Shown in pieces: positions 35,793 to 45,002 of a DNA stretch of 64,000 nt (position 1 is its first letter; each line of letters begins with the position of its first letter). The DNA is taken from assembly GCF_900094565.1 (NCBI RefSeq), contig NZ_FMAF01000005.1, forward strand, positions 496,001 to 560,000, read 5' to 3'. The notes below the pieces were generated by a model that ran no database searches, was not told the origin of the DNA, and was given only the letters and a program-made list of their open reading frames with translations. Origin of the DNA: Martinezella lusitana (lineage in GTDB: Bacteria; Pseudomonadota; Alphaproteobacteria; Rhizobiales; Rhizobiaceae). A program made the translations under genes and the position numbers.

Positions 35793-36265
35793 GCACAAAA
35801 TTAACGGAACACAGGACGCTCACCATAGAGCGTCACTTCCAGGCACCCCTGTCGCGAGTCTTCAATGCCTGGGCGATCGCCGAGCAGAAGCGGCAATGGT
35901 TTGCCTGCCACGAGGATTGGGTTCCGTTGGAATTCAGGCTCGACTTTCGCGCCGGCGGCAGCGAAAGCAGCCGCGTCGCCTCGACGGACGGCGTCGTGCA
36001 TGCCTATCAGGCCCGCTACATCGACGTCGTCGAGAACGAGCGCATTATCTATGCCTTCGACATGATGCTAGACGACGTCAGAATTTCCGTATCGCTGGCA
36101 ACGGTCACCTTCACGCCGGAGCCCGCGAGCACGAAAATGTCCTTCGTCGAACAGGTGGTTTTCCTCGACGGCTACGGCGACAACGGATCGCGGCTGATGG
36201 GCACTGAAATCGGCTTCGATCGCCTTCGGCTCTACATCGAGGGCGACGAGACCAGGCCGAATTAG
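35789..36265 (+). CDS. SRPBCC/AHSA1 domain protein
   Basis: The 158-residue protein has the START-like AHSA1 fold (TIERHFQAPLSRVFNAW, then DFRAGGSESSRV and CDVVE-type strands, and C-terminal GTEIGFDRLRLYIEG). ArsR and AHSA1 genes often sit together in bacteria, where AHSA1 proteins are thought to bind small molecules or peptides. It overlaps the ArsR stop (ATGA). A second, unlinked AHSA1-like gene is at 63529. Confidence 0.85.
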   Translation: MSTKLTEHRTLTIERHFQAPLSRVFNAWAIAEQKRQWFACHEDWVPLEFRLDFRAGGSESSRVASTDGVVHAYQARYIDVVENERIIYAFDMMLDDVRISVSLATVTFTPEPASTKMSFVEQVVFLDGYGDNGSRLMGTEIGFDRLRLYIEGDETRPN

Positions 36266-36359
36266 AGCGATTAAGCGTTGCCTAATTGCTCTATTTCGCC
36301 GCTTTTGCGTAATTCAGGACGGAAAAAAATCGCTCCACACTTTTCTTGGAATTGCGCTA
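36266..36359. repeat. Rhizobial intergenic repeat-like sequence
   Basis: The 94 bp between the AHSA1 stop and the ssuB stop contain GCGTAATTC near 36306-36315 and GAATTGCGC near 36349-36357, an imperfect inverted repeat, around CAGGACGGAAA and CACACTTTTC. I recall similar sequences between genes in many Rhizobiales genomes. It may serve as the shared 3' end of two convergent transcripts. Confidence 0.5.
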
Positions 36360-37160
36360 GCCGGCGCGCGCCTCGCCGAGGATCGCGGCCAGCAGCTGCC
36401 CCTCGAGTTCGGCCAGCGCCGGATTGCCGTGACGTCGCGGATGCGGATAGGGAACGGCAAGATCGAGCACGATCCTCCCTTCGTCCAGCACCACGACGCG
36501 ATCTGCAAGGTGCACGGCTTCGCTCACATCATGCGTTACGAGCACTGCGGTAAAGCCAAGCTCACGCCAGACGCGGTTCAGCAGCTCCTGCATGCTGATG
36601 CGGGTCAGCGCATCCAGGGCGCCCAGAGGCTCGTCGAGCGCAAGCACGCCGGGCTTGCTGACGAGTGCCCGGGCGAGCGCCACGCGCTGCTTCTGGCCGC
36701 CGGAAAGCCTGGACGGCCATTCGCCTGATTTCTCCGCAAGCTGCACTTCTGAGAGAACCGAAACCGTTGCACCGCGCACTACATCGCGGGGTACACCCTC
36801 GCCCAGTCCGACAGCCACATTGTCCGCGACCGAAAGCCAGGGCAGCAAGCGCGGCTCCTGGAAGACGATGCGGGTATTGGGTTCCGTGTCGCTGCCGCCC
36901 GCCGCCTCGAAGCGCAGATGACCCCCGCTCGGCTCATCGAGCCCCATCAAGATGCGCAGCAGTGTGCTCTTGCCGCACCCGCTTTTCCCGATCACGGCGA
37001 CGAACTGGCCGGCAGGAACATCGAGATCGATGCCGCGCAGGACTCGATTGTTCCCGAAGCTCTTTTCCAGCCCCCTGATATGTATGGCGGCAGCACCCGC
37101 GGCTTGCGGAGCGGCACTTACGGCTTGCGGTCGAAAACGATCCGGTGCGATCACGCTCAT
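36357..37160 (-). CDS. ssuB: Sulfonate ABC transporter ATP-binding protein
   Basis: The 267-residue ATPase powers sulfonate uptake. It shows Walker [10 protein letters not shown] (about residue 66), signature [15 protein letters not shown], Walker [13 protein letters not shown] and the H-loop VTHDVSEAV. It starts 10 bp after the ssuC stop, so ssuD-ssuC-ssuB form one transcript with ssuA upstream. The pairing with a FMN monooxygenase identifies an alkanesulfonate, rather than taurine or nitrate, system; related families (Tau, Nrt) share the same ATPase type. Confidence 0.9.
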   Translation of the reverse strand: MSVIAPDRFRPQAVSAAPQAAGAAAIHIRGLEKSFGNNRVLRGIDLDVPAGQFVAVIGKSGCGKSTLLRILMGLDEPSGGHLRFEAAGGSDTEPNTRIVFQEPRLLPWLSVADNVAVGLGEGVPRDVVRGATVSVLSEVQLAEKSGEWPSRLSGGQKQRVALARALVSKPGVLALDEPLGALDALTRISMQELLNRVWRELGFTAVLVTHDVSEAVHLADRVVVLDEGRIVLDLAVPYPHPRRHGNPALAELEGQLLAAILGEARAG

Positions 37161-37170
37161 GGCACGCTCC

Positions 37171-38007
37171 TCAATTCTGATAGGCCGGGTTCCAGCGGAG
37201 CGTCTTGCGCTCGATTGTCCGTGCGACGACATCGGCAAGCTTTCCGAGGATGGCGTAGATGACCAGCGTCAGGACCACGACATCGGTCATGCCGAACTCA
37301 CGGGCATTGTTGGCCATGTAGCCGATGCCCGACGATGCGGCGATCGACTCCGCAACGATCAGCGTCAGCCACATGATGCCGAGTGCGAAGCGCAGTCCGA
37401 CAAGGATGGACGGCAGGGCGCCGGGAAAGATCACTTTCCTGAACAGCGTCCAGTTGCTCATGCCGTAGACCTTCCCCATCTCGATCAGGCCGCGATCCAC
37501 ATTGCGCACGCCGTGATAGGTGTTGAGATAGATCGGGAAAAGCACGCCGAGCGCCGTCAGGAACAGCTTCGATTCCTCGCCGATCCCGAACCAGAGGATG
37601 ACAAGCGGCACCATGGCAAGGTGCGGAATGGTGCGCAGCATCTGCAGCGTTGTGTCGGTCAACTGTTCCGACAGACGCGATACGCCGTTGGCGATGCCGA
37701 GCAGGAAGCCGAGCGAGCCGCCGACCAGCAGGCCGGCAAAGGCGCGACCGGCGCTGACGAGAATGTTGTTCGGCAGCTGACCGGAAATCGTCGTCTGCCA
37801 GAAGGCGGTCACGACTGCTGCGGGTGACGGCATGATGCGCGTCGAGATCCATCCGACCGACGAGCCGAGCTGCCATGCCGCGATCACGACGATGGGCAGC
37901 AGGAAGGGCAGAAACCGCTCGATCGAGATGGTCTGCCTTGCAGCCTTGACCGGACGAACCCGGCTTTCGGCGCCGACGCGTAGGAAGGAAGTATCGAATG
38001 CCGACAT
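37171..38007 (-). CDS. ssuC: Sulfonate ABC transporter permease
   Basis: The 278-residue inner-membrane protein has about six transmembrane helices, the EAA-like loop ending [26 protein letters not shown] and the [15 protein letters not shown] segment of SsuC/TauC permeases. It lies between ssuD (23 bp upstream) and ssuB (10 bp downstream). ATG 38007 has AAGGAGA upstream; the longer frame starting at 38034 is not used. Confidence 0.9.
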   Translation of the reverse strand: MSAFDTSFLRVGAESRVRPVKAARQTISIERFLPFLLPIVVIAAWQLGSSVGWISTRIMPSPAAVVTAFWQTTISGQLPNNILVSAGRAFAGLLVGGSLGFLLGIANGVSRLSEQLTDTTLQMLRTIPHLAMVPLVILWFGIGEESKLFLTALGVLFPIYLNTYHGVRNVDRGLIEMGKVYGMSNWTLFRKVIFPGALPSILVGLRFALGIMWLTLIVAESIAASSGIGYMANNAREFGMTDVVVLTLVIYAILGKLADVVARTIERKTLRWNPAYQN

Positions 38008-38030
38008 GGGGATCTCCTTGGAAGGATGGC

Positions 38031-39206
38031 TCACGAGCCGGAAACGACTTTCAGATTGCCGCCATGGCTGCCACCGGCAAAAATCTGCTTCGCGCCGAAC
38101 TCGTTGCGGAATCCGGCTCGCTGCTCCTCGCGGTTCAATCCGAGTTCGGGGAACAAGAGCTCCGCGACGCGATAGGCTTCCTCCAGATGGGGATAACCGG
38201 AGCCGATCACCGTTTCGATGCCGAGTTCCTGATATTCACGTAGCCTTGCCGCCACCGTCTTCGGTGACCCCACAAGGGCCGTGCCGGCACCAGCGCGCAC
38301 CAGGCCGACGCCCGCCCAGAGGTTCGGCGAAACTTCCAGCTTGTCGCGGCGGCCGCCGTGAAGGGCGGCCATGCGCTTCTGGCCGACCGAGTCGGACTGC
38401 TTGACGAACTGCTCCTGCGCTTCGCGGATCGTCTCGTCGTCGAGCTTGGAGATCAGCCTGTCGGCCGCGGCCCATGCCTCCTCATCCGTCTCGCGGACGA
38501 TGAAGTGCAGGCGAATACCGAAGCTGACCTCGCGGCCCCGCTTGGCGGCAGCGGCCCGCACCTTCTCGATCTTCTCGGCCACCAGCGCCGGCGGCTCGCC
38601 CCAGGTCAGGTATTTGTCGACACGGCCGACAGAGAATTCGATGCCGGCATCCGAAGAACCGCCGAAATAGAGCGGCGGGCGCGGCGACTGCACCGGCGGC
38701 AGGCCCAGTTTTGCGTTGGTGGCCTTGATATACTTGCCCTCGAAGGTCGAAGATCCCTTCTCCAGCAATTCCTCCCAGACATGGAAGAACTCATCGGCGT
38801 GGGCATAGCGCTCGTCATGCTCCAGATGAATGCCGTCGCCTGCCAGCTCCGCCGGGCTGCCGCCGACGACGATGTTGAGCAGCACGCGACCGTTCGAAAC
38901 GCGGTCGAGCGTCGAGGCGAGACGGGCGTAATAAGCAGGCGATGCGGTGCCGGGACGGATCGCCACCAGGAATTTCAGCTTCTGGGTATGCGCCGAAAGA
39001 GCCGCCGCCGTAACGAAGGACTCCTCGCAGGAGACGCCCGTCGGCAGCAGCACGCCCGTATAACCCAGCCGATCGACCGCCTGTGCAATCTGCTGGAGAT
39101 AGCCGATCTCCGGGCCGCGATTGAGGTCGGTCGTACCGAGATAAGTGCCGTCGCCGGAAGTGGGAATGAACCACAGGAAGTCGATGGGTTTTGCAGTCGC
39201 GGTCAT
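38031..39206 (-). CDS. ssuD: FMNH2-dependent alkanesulfonate monooxygenase
   Basis: The 391-residue flavin-dependent enzyme splits the C-S bond of alkanesulfonates, releasing sulfite for growth under sulfate limitation. Luciferase-like blocks include [56 protein letters not shown], and [14 protein letters not shown], and the length (E. coli SsuD is 381) fits. FMNH2 must be supplied by a reductase; no ssuE is adjacent. It lies downstream of ssuA after 202 bp containing a hairpin and its own promoter-like motif. Confidence 0.93.
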   Translation of the reverse strand: MTATAKPIDFLWFIPTSGDGTYLGTTDLNRGPEIGYLQQIAQAVDRLGYTGVLLPTGVSCEESFVTAAALSAHTQKLKFLVAIRPGTASPAYYARLASTLDRVSNGRVLLNIVVGGSPAELAGDGIHLEHDERYAHADEFFHVWEELLEKGSSTFEGKYIKATNAKLGLPPVQSPRPPLYFGGSSDAGIEFSVGRVDKYLTWGEPPALVAEKIEKVRAAAAKRGREVSFGIRLHFIVRETDEEAWAAADRLISKLDDETIREAQEQFVKQSDSVGQKRMAALHGGRRDKLEVSPNLWAGVGLVRAGAGTALVGSPKTVAARLREYQELGIETVIGSGYPHLEEAYRVAELLFPELGLNREEQRAGFRNEFGAKQIFAGGSHGGNLKVVSGS

Positions 39207-39287
39207 GAAGTGTTCCTGCCTTCTGGATGCGCGTGGTCGGGAGCCACTTCCCGATGCTTCGATCGGATAGTGACATAGACTATGAAT

Positions 39288-39298
39288 TATATCGACAA
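39288..39298 (-). promoter_or_regulatory. Shared motif upstream of ssuD
   Basis: TTGTCGATATA on the minus strand, 82 bp before the ssuD start. The same 11 bases occur 84 bp before the ssuA start (40461-40471). Probable promoter element or activator site for sulfur-starvation control. Confidence 0.5.
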
Positions 39299-39408
39299 TG
39301 AAGATTTTCTATTGCCGGGCGTTCGGCGGAATATTTTTCCCCATGCGGCCCCGTCCGCGATGTTTGAGACGCGGGCCGCACGGGCATCTGCAAGCAGGCC
39401 GGCAGTGC

Positions 39409-40377
39409 TCAGCTCGCCTTCGGCCGCCAGACGATATCAGTGACGGTCAGCTTCTTCGGGACGATCCCGAGATTGTAGAATTCGTCGGCCAGCCCCTGCT
39501 GATAGGCGACCGCCGCATCGGTAATGGTCGAAACACTGCCAAGATCCGAGCCGGGGCGCGCCAATGTTACCCGCGTCACGTCGGCCGGAACGCCGGTGAT
39601 CTGAGACAGGGCCGTAACTGTGTCGTCGAGATTGGACTGCGCCGCTGCCCCCACCTTGGCGAGTTCGGCGATCACGTCGGTAATGACCGGCGGATTGCCC
39701 TTGGTGAAATCGCCGTTCGCCAGGAAATAGCTGAAGGAGTCGACGATGCCGCGAGCCGTCGCGAGGATGCGGGTATCAGGATCCGCTTCGGCAATGGCAA
39801 GATAGGGATCCCAGATCGACCAGGCATCGATGGCGCCTGTCTTGAAAGCGGCCGAGGCATCCGGCGGCGCGAGATCGAGCGCCTGGACGTCGCTGACCGT
39901 CAGTCCGCCCTTGCGCAAGGCCTTGACGGTCACGTTGTGAGCGCTGGAGCCGCGCTTGAAGGCGACCTTCTTCCCCTTGAGGTCGGCAAGCGTCTGGATC
40001 GGCGAATCCTTGCGGACCAGAATGGCCGAGCTTTCGGGGCTGCCCGTGTAAAGGCCGACATAGAGCAGGTTGCCGTTGGCGGCCTGCGCAAAGAGCGGCG
40101 GCACATCGCCGGTCGCGCCGAAATCAAGAGCACCCGCACCGAGCGCTTCGAGCAGCGGCGGGCCGGACGTGAATTCCGACCATTCGACGGAGATGCCACG
40201 ACCGGAGAGCAGTTTTTCCAGCGCTCCCTTACGCTTGGCGAGCGCCAGAACACCGTTCTTCTGCCAGCCAATGCGAAGGCTCGTCGCCGCAGCGGCACGT
40301 GCCGGCCGGAGGGAGGGCAACGCGAAGGCAGCTGCCGTGGCGCCAAGGAGGCCGAGTGTCTGTCTGCGCGAAATCAT
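39409..40377 (-). CDS. ssuA: Sulfonate ABC transporter substrate-binding protein
   Basis: The 322-residue protein begins SRRQTLGLLGATAAAFALPSL, a signal with an RR pair reminiscent of Tat targeting, cleaved near ARA-AA. The body matches SsuA: RIGWQKNGVLALAK, LLEALGAGALDFGATGDVPPLFAQA, LADLKGKKVAFKRGSSAHNV and WSIWDPYLA. It delivers aliphatic sulfonates to SsuBC. It is transcribed first, 202 bp upstream of ssuD, and has its own copy of the TTGTCGATATA motif. A long GC-rich hairpin (39345-39379) lies between ssuA and ssuD. Confidence 0.9.
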   Translation of the reverse strand: MISRRQTLGLLGATAAAFALPSLRPARAAAATSLRIGWQKNGVLALAKRKGALEKLLSGRGISVEWSEFTSGPPLLEALGAGALDFGATGDVPPLFAQAANGNLLYVGLYTGSPESSAILVRKDSPIQTLADLKGKKVAFKRGSSAHNVTVKALRKGGLTVSDVQALDLAPPDASAAFKTGAIDAWSIWDPYLAIAEADPDTRILATARGIVDSFSYFLANGDFTKGNPPVITDVIAELAKVGAAAQSNLDDTVTALSQITGVPADVTRVTLARPGSDLGSVSTITDAAVAYQQGLADEFYNLGIVPKKLTVTDIVWRPKAS

Positions 40378-40460
40378 CGAAGATCCTTTTCATGGCGCCT
40401 TGGCGCTTCCTGCGGCCGCCGGCTTGTTTATCGATGCTTGAGCATCGCAAATCCATAGAA

Positions 40461-40471
40461 TATATCGACAA
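40461..40471 (-). promoter_or_regulatory. Shared motif upstream of ssuA
   Basis: TTGTCGATATA on the minus strand, 84 bp before the ssuA start, identical to the ssuD-upstream copy. Here it is embedded in a tandem ATATATcGA/ATATATtGA arrangement (40461-40484). Confidence 0.5.
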
Positions 40472-40645
40472 AGGATATATTGAAGTTTCTCACCCGAGAC
40501 GAAATTTGGTTTCGAAAAACATCATAAATTAGAAATGAAATTTCAAATCCTGTGGCACCGTGACAAGTTAGCCGATAAATCGGTCTTCCGTCCCTCTAGC
40601 CTTTCCGCTAAGCCTTCAGTCAAAATCGGTCAGGGAGTAACGAAA

Positions 40646-41518
40646 ATGGCAAAGGTCGCATTCATCGGCATGGGCGTCATGGGATATCCCATGGCGGGGC
40701 ATCTGAAGGTCAAGGGCGGGCATGACGTCACCGTCTACAACCGGACCATTGCCAAGGCCGAGGCATGGGCCAAGCAGTTCGAGGGCAAGTTCGCCCCCAC
40801 CCCGGCTGAGGCCGCCGAAGGCGCCGACTTCGTTTTCACCTGCGTCGGTAATGACGACGACCTGCGCTCGGTCACGATCGGCGAAAACGGTATCCTTTCA
40901 GGCATAAAAGCCGGCGCGATACTCGTCGACAACACCACCGCCAGCGCCGAAGTGGCACGCGAACTCTACGCTGCCGCCAGGGAGAAAGGCGCCAACTTCA
41001 TCGATGCGCCCGTCTCCGGCGGGCAAGCCGGCGCGGAAAACGGTGTGCTGACAGTCATGTGCGGCGGCGATGAAGCCGTGTTCGAGAAGGCACGACCTGT
41101 GATCGACGCCTATGCTCGCATGGTCGGCCTGATGGGAGCGGTCGGTGCTGGCCAATTGACCAAGATGATCAACCAGATATGCATCGCGGGCATCGTTCAG
41201 GGTCTTGCCGAAGGCATCCACTTCGGCAAGCAAGCCGGCCTCGATATCGAAAAGGTGGTGGAGGTCATTTCCAAGGGAGCCGCCGGCTCCTGGCAGATGG
41301 AAAACCGCCACAAGACCATGAATGTCGGCAAATATGATTTCGGCTTTGCCGTCGACTGGATGCGCAAGGATCTCGGCATCGTGCTCGCCGAAGCCCGCCA
41401 GAACCAGGCCAAGCTGCCGCTGACCGCGCTCGTCGACCAATTCTACGGCGATGTTCAGGCCATGGGCGGCAACCGCTGGGATACGTCATCCCTGCTCGCA
41501 CGGCTGGACCGGAAGTAA
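40646..41518 (+). CDS. Beta-hydroxyacid dehydrogenase (3-hydroxyisobutyrate dehydrogenase/tartronate semialdehyde reductase family)
   Basis: The 290-residue NAD(P)-dependent enzyme has the Rossmann motif GMGVMGYPMAGHL at the start, the family signature DAPVSGGQAGAENGVLTVMCGG at about residue 117, and the catalytic Lys in GQLTKMINQ near residue 171. Such enzymes reduce or oxidise beta-hydroxyacids in valine or glyoxylate metabolism. Sequence alone does not distinguish among these. ATG 40646 has GGGAG upstream; the frame extends upstream in a leader that is probably untranslated. Confidence 0.9.
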   Translation: MAKVAFIGMGVMGYPMAGHLKVKGGHDVTVYNRTIAKAEAWAKQFEGKFAPTPAEAAEGADFVFTCVGNDDDLRSVTIGENGILSGIKAGAILVDNTTASAEVARELYAAAREKGANFIDAPVSGGQAGAENGVLTVMCGGDEAVFEKARPVIDAYARMVGLMGAVGAGQLTKMINQICIAGIVQGLAEGIHFGKQAGLDIEKVVEVISKGAAGSWQMENRHKTMNVGKYDFGFAVDWMRKDLGIVLAEARQNQAKLPLTALVDQFYGDVQAMGGNRWDTSSLLARLDRK

Positions 41519-41573
41519 CGAAAGTCTATCAGCTGAAATAACGATTCGGCTGAGCGCCCTTGCGAAGCGGCGC

Positions 41574-42062
41574 TCAGTCCTCGTTCGACTTCGCATTCTC
41601 CAGCAGCATGTAATCCAGCGGCAGCTCCGTCGAATACTTGATCTGCTCCATCGCAAAAACCGACGATACGTCGCGGATTTCTATCTTAGCGATCATGCGC
41701 TTGTAGAAAGCGTCATAGGCGGCGATATCGGGAACGACGACCCGCAGCAAATAGTCGACATCGCCGCTCATGCGATAGAATTCCACCACTTCCGGGAAAT
41801 CGGCAATCACCTCGGAGAAACGCTTCAGCCATTCGATGGAGTGGCTGTTGGTGCGGATGGAAACGAAAACGGTGACCTTGGTGTTGACCTTTTCAGGATC
41901 GAGAAGCGCCACGCGGCGGCGAATGACGCCGTCCTCTTCCATCTTCTGGATGCGGCGCCAGCATGGTGTCGTTGACAGCCCGACCTTCTTGGCGAGATCG
42001 GCCACGGCCAGAGTGGAATCCTCCTGCAGAAGACGCAGGATTTTGCGGTCAAGACGGTCCAT
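41574..42062 (-). CDS. Lrp/AsnC-family transcriptional regulator
   Basis: The 162-residue protein has an N-terminal winged HTH (DRLDRKILRLLQEDSTLAVADLAKKVGLSTTPCWRRIQKMEEDGVI) and a C-terminal RAM domain (about 75-145: KVTVFVSIRTNSHSIEWLKRF, YRMSGDVDYLLRVVVPD) that binds amino acids and makes octamers. Its targets are unknown. It converges with the dehydrogenase gene; a hairpin CTGAGCGCC/GGCGCTCAG (41550-41577) overlaps its stop. Confidence 0.93.
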   Translation of the reverse strand: MDRLDRKILRLLQEDSTLAVADLAKKVGLSTTPCWRRIQKMEEDGVIRRRVALLDPEKVNTKVTVFVSIRTNSHSIEWLKRFSEVIADFPEVVEFYRMSGDVDYLLRVVVPDIAAYDAFYKRMIAKIEIRDVSSVFAMEQIKYSTELPLDYMLLENAKSNED

Positions 42063-42127
42063 TTAAGCATCCCTTCGAATTATATTCTCTCTATAGCCTA
42101 CTTTAAGCGGGAGAAAAGAAACTTTTT

Positions 42128-42760
42128 TCAAGAAATCAGGATTTTCACACGTTCTTGTAACGCGGGGAGCAACTCCGCCTCAAACCAGGGATGACGCTTC
42201 AGCCAGCCGCTGTTGCGCCAACTCGGATGCGGCAACGGCAGAACGGCCGGCGATCGGCGCGAGAGTAAATAGTGCCGCCATTCCGCGACCGTTTCCGTCA
42301 TCGACGCCATGCGCTCAGCGCCGAGATGCCATGCCTGGGCATACTGACCGATCGTCAGGATCAGCTCGATCTGCGGCATCGCATCCACGGCCTTCTGCCG
42401 CCATAAAGGCGCGCATTCCCTGCGCGGCGGCAGATCGCTACCGGCTGCGTCATAGCCGGGAAAACAGAAGCCCATCGGCAACATGGCGAAATGGTCGGGG
42501 TTATAGAAGCTCTCGCGATCGACACTCAACCATTGCCGCAGCCGATCGCCGGAAGCATCGTTGAACGGCAGGCCGCTCTCGTGAACGCGCAGGCCAGGGG
42601 CCTGCCCCGCAATCAGGATACGCGCCGTCGATGAGAGCGTCGCGACCGGCCGTGGCTCATGCGGCAGCCGATCCGCCTCGCCTTTCGCCGGCGCGTCCCG
42701 ACAGAGTCGACATGCGGCAATCGCCGAATGCAGGACCTGCAATTCACTTTCCCGCTTCAC
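42128..42760 (-). CDS. Uracil-DNA-glycosylase superfamily protein
   Basis: The 210-residue protein has UDG-superfamily motifs: GQAPGLRVHESGLPF (motif A, water-activating region) about residue 55, LTIGQYAQAWHL, and LPLPHPSWRNSGW (motif B), plus cysteines CRLCRDAP near the N-terminus. This places it near family 5-like/COG1573 glycosylases, not UNG. The start is GTG 42760, overlapping the nuclease stop as GTGA with GGAGG 6 nt upstream; ATG 42772 is an alternative. Translational coupling with the nuclease suggests joint expression. Confidence 0.75.
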   Translation of the reverse strand: MKRESELQVLHSAIAACRLCRDAPAKGEADRLPHEPRPVATLSSTARILIAGQAPGLRVHESGLPFNDASGDRLRQWLSVDRESFYNPDHFAMLPMGFCFPGYDAAGSDLPPRRECAPLWRQKAVDAMPQIELILTIGQYAQAWHLGAERMASMTETVAEWRHYLLSRRSPAVLPLPHPSWRNSGWLKRHPWFEAELLPALQERVKILIS

Positions 42761-43332
42761 TGCGTCCTCCATCCGACGAGTTGCTGCAGATAGTCGATCA
42801 GGCCTGTGAGCGGATTGCTTCGATTGGATTGCGCCACATTCTCCTCGCGCCGATAGTCCTTCGGCCGCTCGAAATCACCGGCCCAAACTCCGGCCTTCGC
42901 CTGCCGCGCCGCGTGCTCCTCGGCGGTATAGCCGCCGTAGGACAGCGCCATGCCGCTGCGAACCATTTCACCATTGATATCGAGTTCGCCCGCCATGCAA
43001 GTTACGAGCAGCCGGCCATAGCGATCATGGTCGCGTCCACGGCATTCCGGTGTGCCGGCGTTAATAAGTGTGTTGAGGGTTCGGCGCGCTTCTTCGCCGC
43101 AAGCCCAGTCTATGCCGTTGCGTCGACATTGTTGACGATACTCAGGCGCATCGATGCCAAGCAGTCGGAAGCGCTGGCCATCGGATGAGAGCGTATCACC
43201 ATCGATAACGAAAAAGCTGCCGGTTTGAATGAGTTCCGGGCGATTATTCATCTTCAACGCCAGCAAACCTAGCACCGCGAGCAGAGCAAATGTGGCCACG
43301 CCGTCGCGAAACAGGCGGCAGGACCTCGTCAC
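42757..43332 (-). CDS. Thermonuclease (SNase)-family nuclease
   Basis: The 191-residue protein has a hydrophobic helix at residues 11-28 that may anchor it or serve as a signal, followed by a staphylococcal-nuclease-like domain: VIDGDTL, FRLLGIDAPEYRQQC, ACGEEARRTL, and RYGRLLVTC with the catalytic Arg-Glu-Arg set. It probably acts in the periplasm or outside. Start GTG 43332 has AAAGGAGG upstream. It overlaps the downstream glycosylase-like gene by 4 nt. Confidence 0.88.
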   Translation of the reverse strand: MTRSCRLFRDGVATFALLAVLGLLALKMNNRPELIQTGSFFVIDGDTLSSDGQRFRLLGIDAPEYRQQCRRNGIDWACGEEARRTLNTLINAGTPECRGRDHDRYGRLLVTCMAGELDINGEMVRSGMALSYGGYTAEEHAARQAKAGVWAGDFERPKDYRREENVAQSNRSNPLTGLIDYLQQLVGWRTQ

Positions 43333-43455
43333 GCTGCTGCCTCCTTTAAGAATAAATCCTTGGCAAAGATGGCAAACAAATCATTTCGTCGCAGCATCTT
43401 CTTAAGATTTGACCGCTAGTCTGTAATCTCACGCAGGCCAAGTTTCAACGTGTCC

Positions 43456-44985
43456 ATGAGAACCGGCGTCAGCACATCGACAGATAAAAACATCGTCGAC
43501 CGATCGCGCAGTCACCGCAACCGGGCTGTGTCGAAGGCCGTGCGGCAGACGCGCGAGCGCCTGCAAACCGGCCACAGCCGCAACTTCGATCGCGAACTTA
43601 TGGTCATGCATATCGACACGTTGCTGCAAGGTGCGGCAATCGTGCCGATCTTCGCCATCGTCGTCGCGGCGCTCGGCGTCTATCTGACGCGTGACGTCCA
43701 AATCTTCTTCTGGACCATTCCCATCCTGACGGCGCATGCCATCAACATGCTGCTCGGCAGACGAGCAAAGAAGCAGGACATAACCGCCGAGAGCGCCAGG
43801 AAATGGCGTCAGATCCTGTTGCTGGGACAGCTGCTTGTCGGCCTCTGTTGGGCAATCTTCGCCATGCAAGGCTGCGCGACCTGCGGTGGCGACAGCTTCA
43901 GCCTCTATAAGGGCGCGACATTGCTGGTGGCGATCTGCATCACGGCGATGGCCAACTTCATGCTGCCGCGCGCCGTCCCCTTTTCCTTTGCACCGGCCAC
44001 GGTAGCTCTTGCCGTAACCGCCATCCTGACACGAAAGCCCTCCGACATCGCGCTGACTGCGGCGGTCTCCGTCGCCGTGATTTTCTTCACCCTCATCACC
44101 AATCGGATGTTTCAATCCAATCTGAAGATCCTTTCCTTCCAATCTGAAAAGGATGATCTGATCGTGGAATTGGAAGTCGCAAAGTCCATGTCCGACGAGG
44201 CGCGCAGGCGTGCCGAGGAGGCAAACCTCGCCAAATCACGCTTCCTCGCCTCCATGTCGCATGAACTCAGAACGCCGCTGAACGCCATTCTCGGCTTTTC
44301 CGAGGTCATGTCGGCTGAGGTCATGGGGCCGTTGAACAATGCGACCTATCGCGAGTACACCACCGATATCCATCGCTCCGGGCAGCACCTGCTCAACCTG
44401 ATCAACGAGATCCTCGATCTGTCGCGCATCGAAGCCGGCAAATACGAACTGAACGAGGAAGCAATCTCGCTGCTCGATGTGGCGGAGGATTGCATCGGCA
44501 TGGTGCAGCTGCGCGCCCGCGGCAAGAACATATCCATCTCGTCTCAATTCGAGCCGCAGCTTCCCTCGATATGGGCAGATGAAAAGTCCTTGCGTCAGGT
44601 GATCCTCAACCTTCTGTCGAACGCCGTGAAATTCACGCCGCAAGGCGGCGAAATCAGCGTCAAGGTCGGCTGGACGGCCGGAGGCGGACAATATGTGGCA
44701 ATCAAGGACAATGGGCCTGGTATTCCCGAAGAGGAGATCCCGGTGGTCCTCTCCGCCTTCGGGCAGGGCTCGATCGCCATCAAGAGCGCGGAGCAAGGAA
44801 CCGGCCTGGGGTTGCCGATCGTGCAGGCCATCCTCGCCAAGCATGACGGTCAGTTCATGTTGAAATCCAAGCTGCGTGAGGGCACCGAGGTCATCGCCAT
44901 CCTGCCGGCCAGACGCGTGCTGCAAAGCCTGCCGGCCGTCGAGGACGCACCGCTCATCGAACGGCGCAAGAAGAGCTTCGCCTGA
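43456..44985 (+). CDS. Membrane-bound sensor histidine kinase
   Basis: The 509-residue kinase has about six transmembrane helices between residues 55 and 205, a coiled linker, a HisKA dimerisation domain with SHELRTPLNAILGFSEVM (phosphoacceptor His269) and an HATPase domain with N-box VILNLLSNAVKFT, G1 DNGPGIP and G2 GTGLGLPIV. The ADP-site motifs are intact. The HisKA segment closely resembles PdhS/DivJ-type rhizobial kinases. No response regulator is adjacent. ATG 43456 is chosen; GTG 43450 is in frame. Confidence 0.92.
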   Translation: MRTGVSTSTDKNIVDRSRSHRNRAVSKAVRQTRERLQTGHSRNFDRELMVMHIDTLLQGAAIVPIFAIVVAALGVYLTRDVQIFFWTIPILTAHAINMLLGRRAKKQDITAESARKWRQILLLGQLLVGLCWAIFAMQGCATCGGDSFSLYKGATLLVAICITAMANFMLPRAVPFSFAPATVALAVTAILTRKPSDIALTAAVSVAVIFFTLITNRMFQSNLKILSFQSEKDDLIVELEVAKSMSDEARRRAEEANLAKSRFLASMSHELRTPLNAILGFSEVMSAEVMGPLNNATYREYTTDIHRSGQHLLNLINEILDLSRIEAGKYELNEEAISLLDVAEDCIGMVQLRARGKNISISSQFEPQLPSIWADEKSLRQVILNLLSNAVKFTPQGGEISVKVGWTAGGGQYVAIKDNGPGIPEEEIPVVLSAFGQGSIAIKSAEQGTGLGLPIVQAILAKHDGQFMLKSKLREGTEVIAILPARRVLQSLPAVEDAPLIERRKKSFA

Positions 44986-45002
44986 GGTTCGTTTTCCGGC
45001 GC

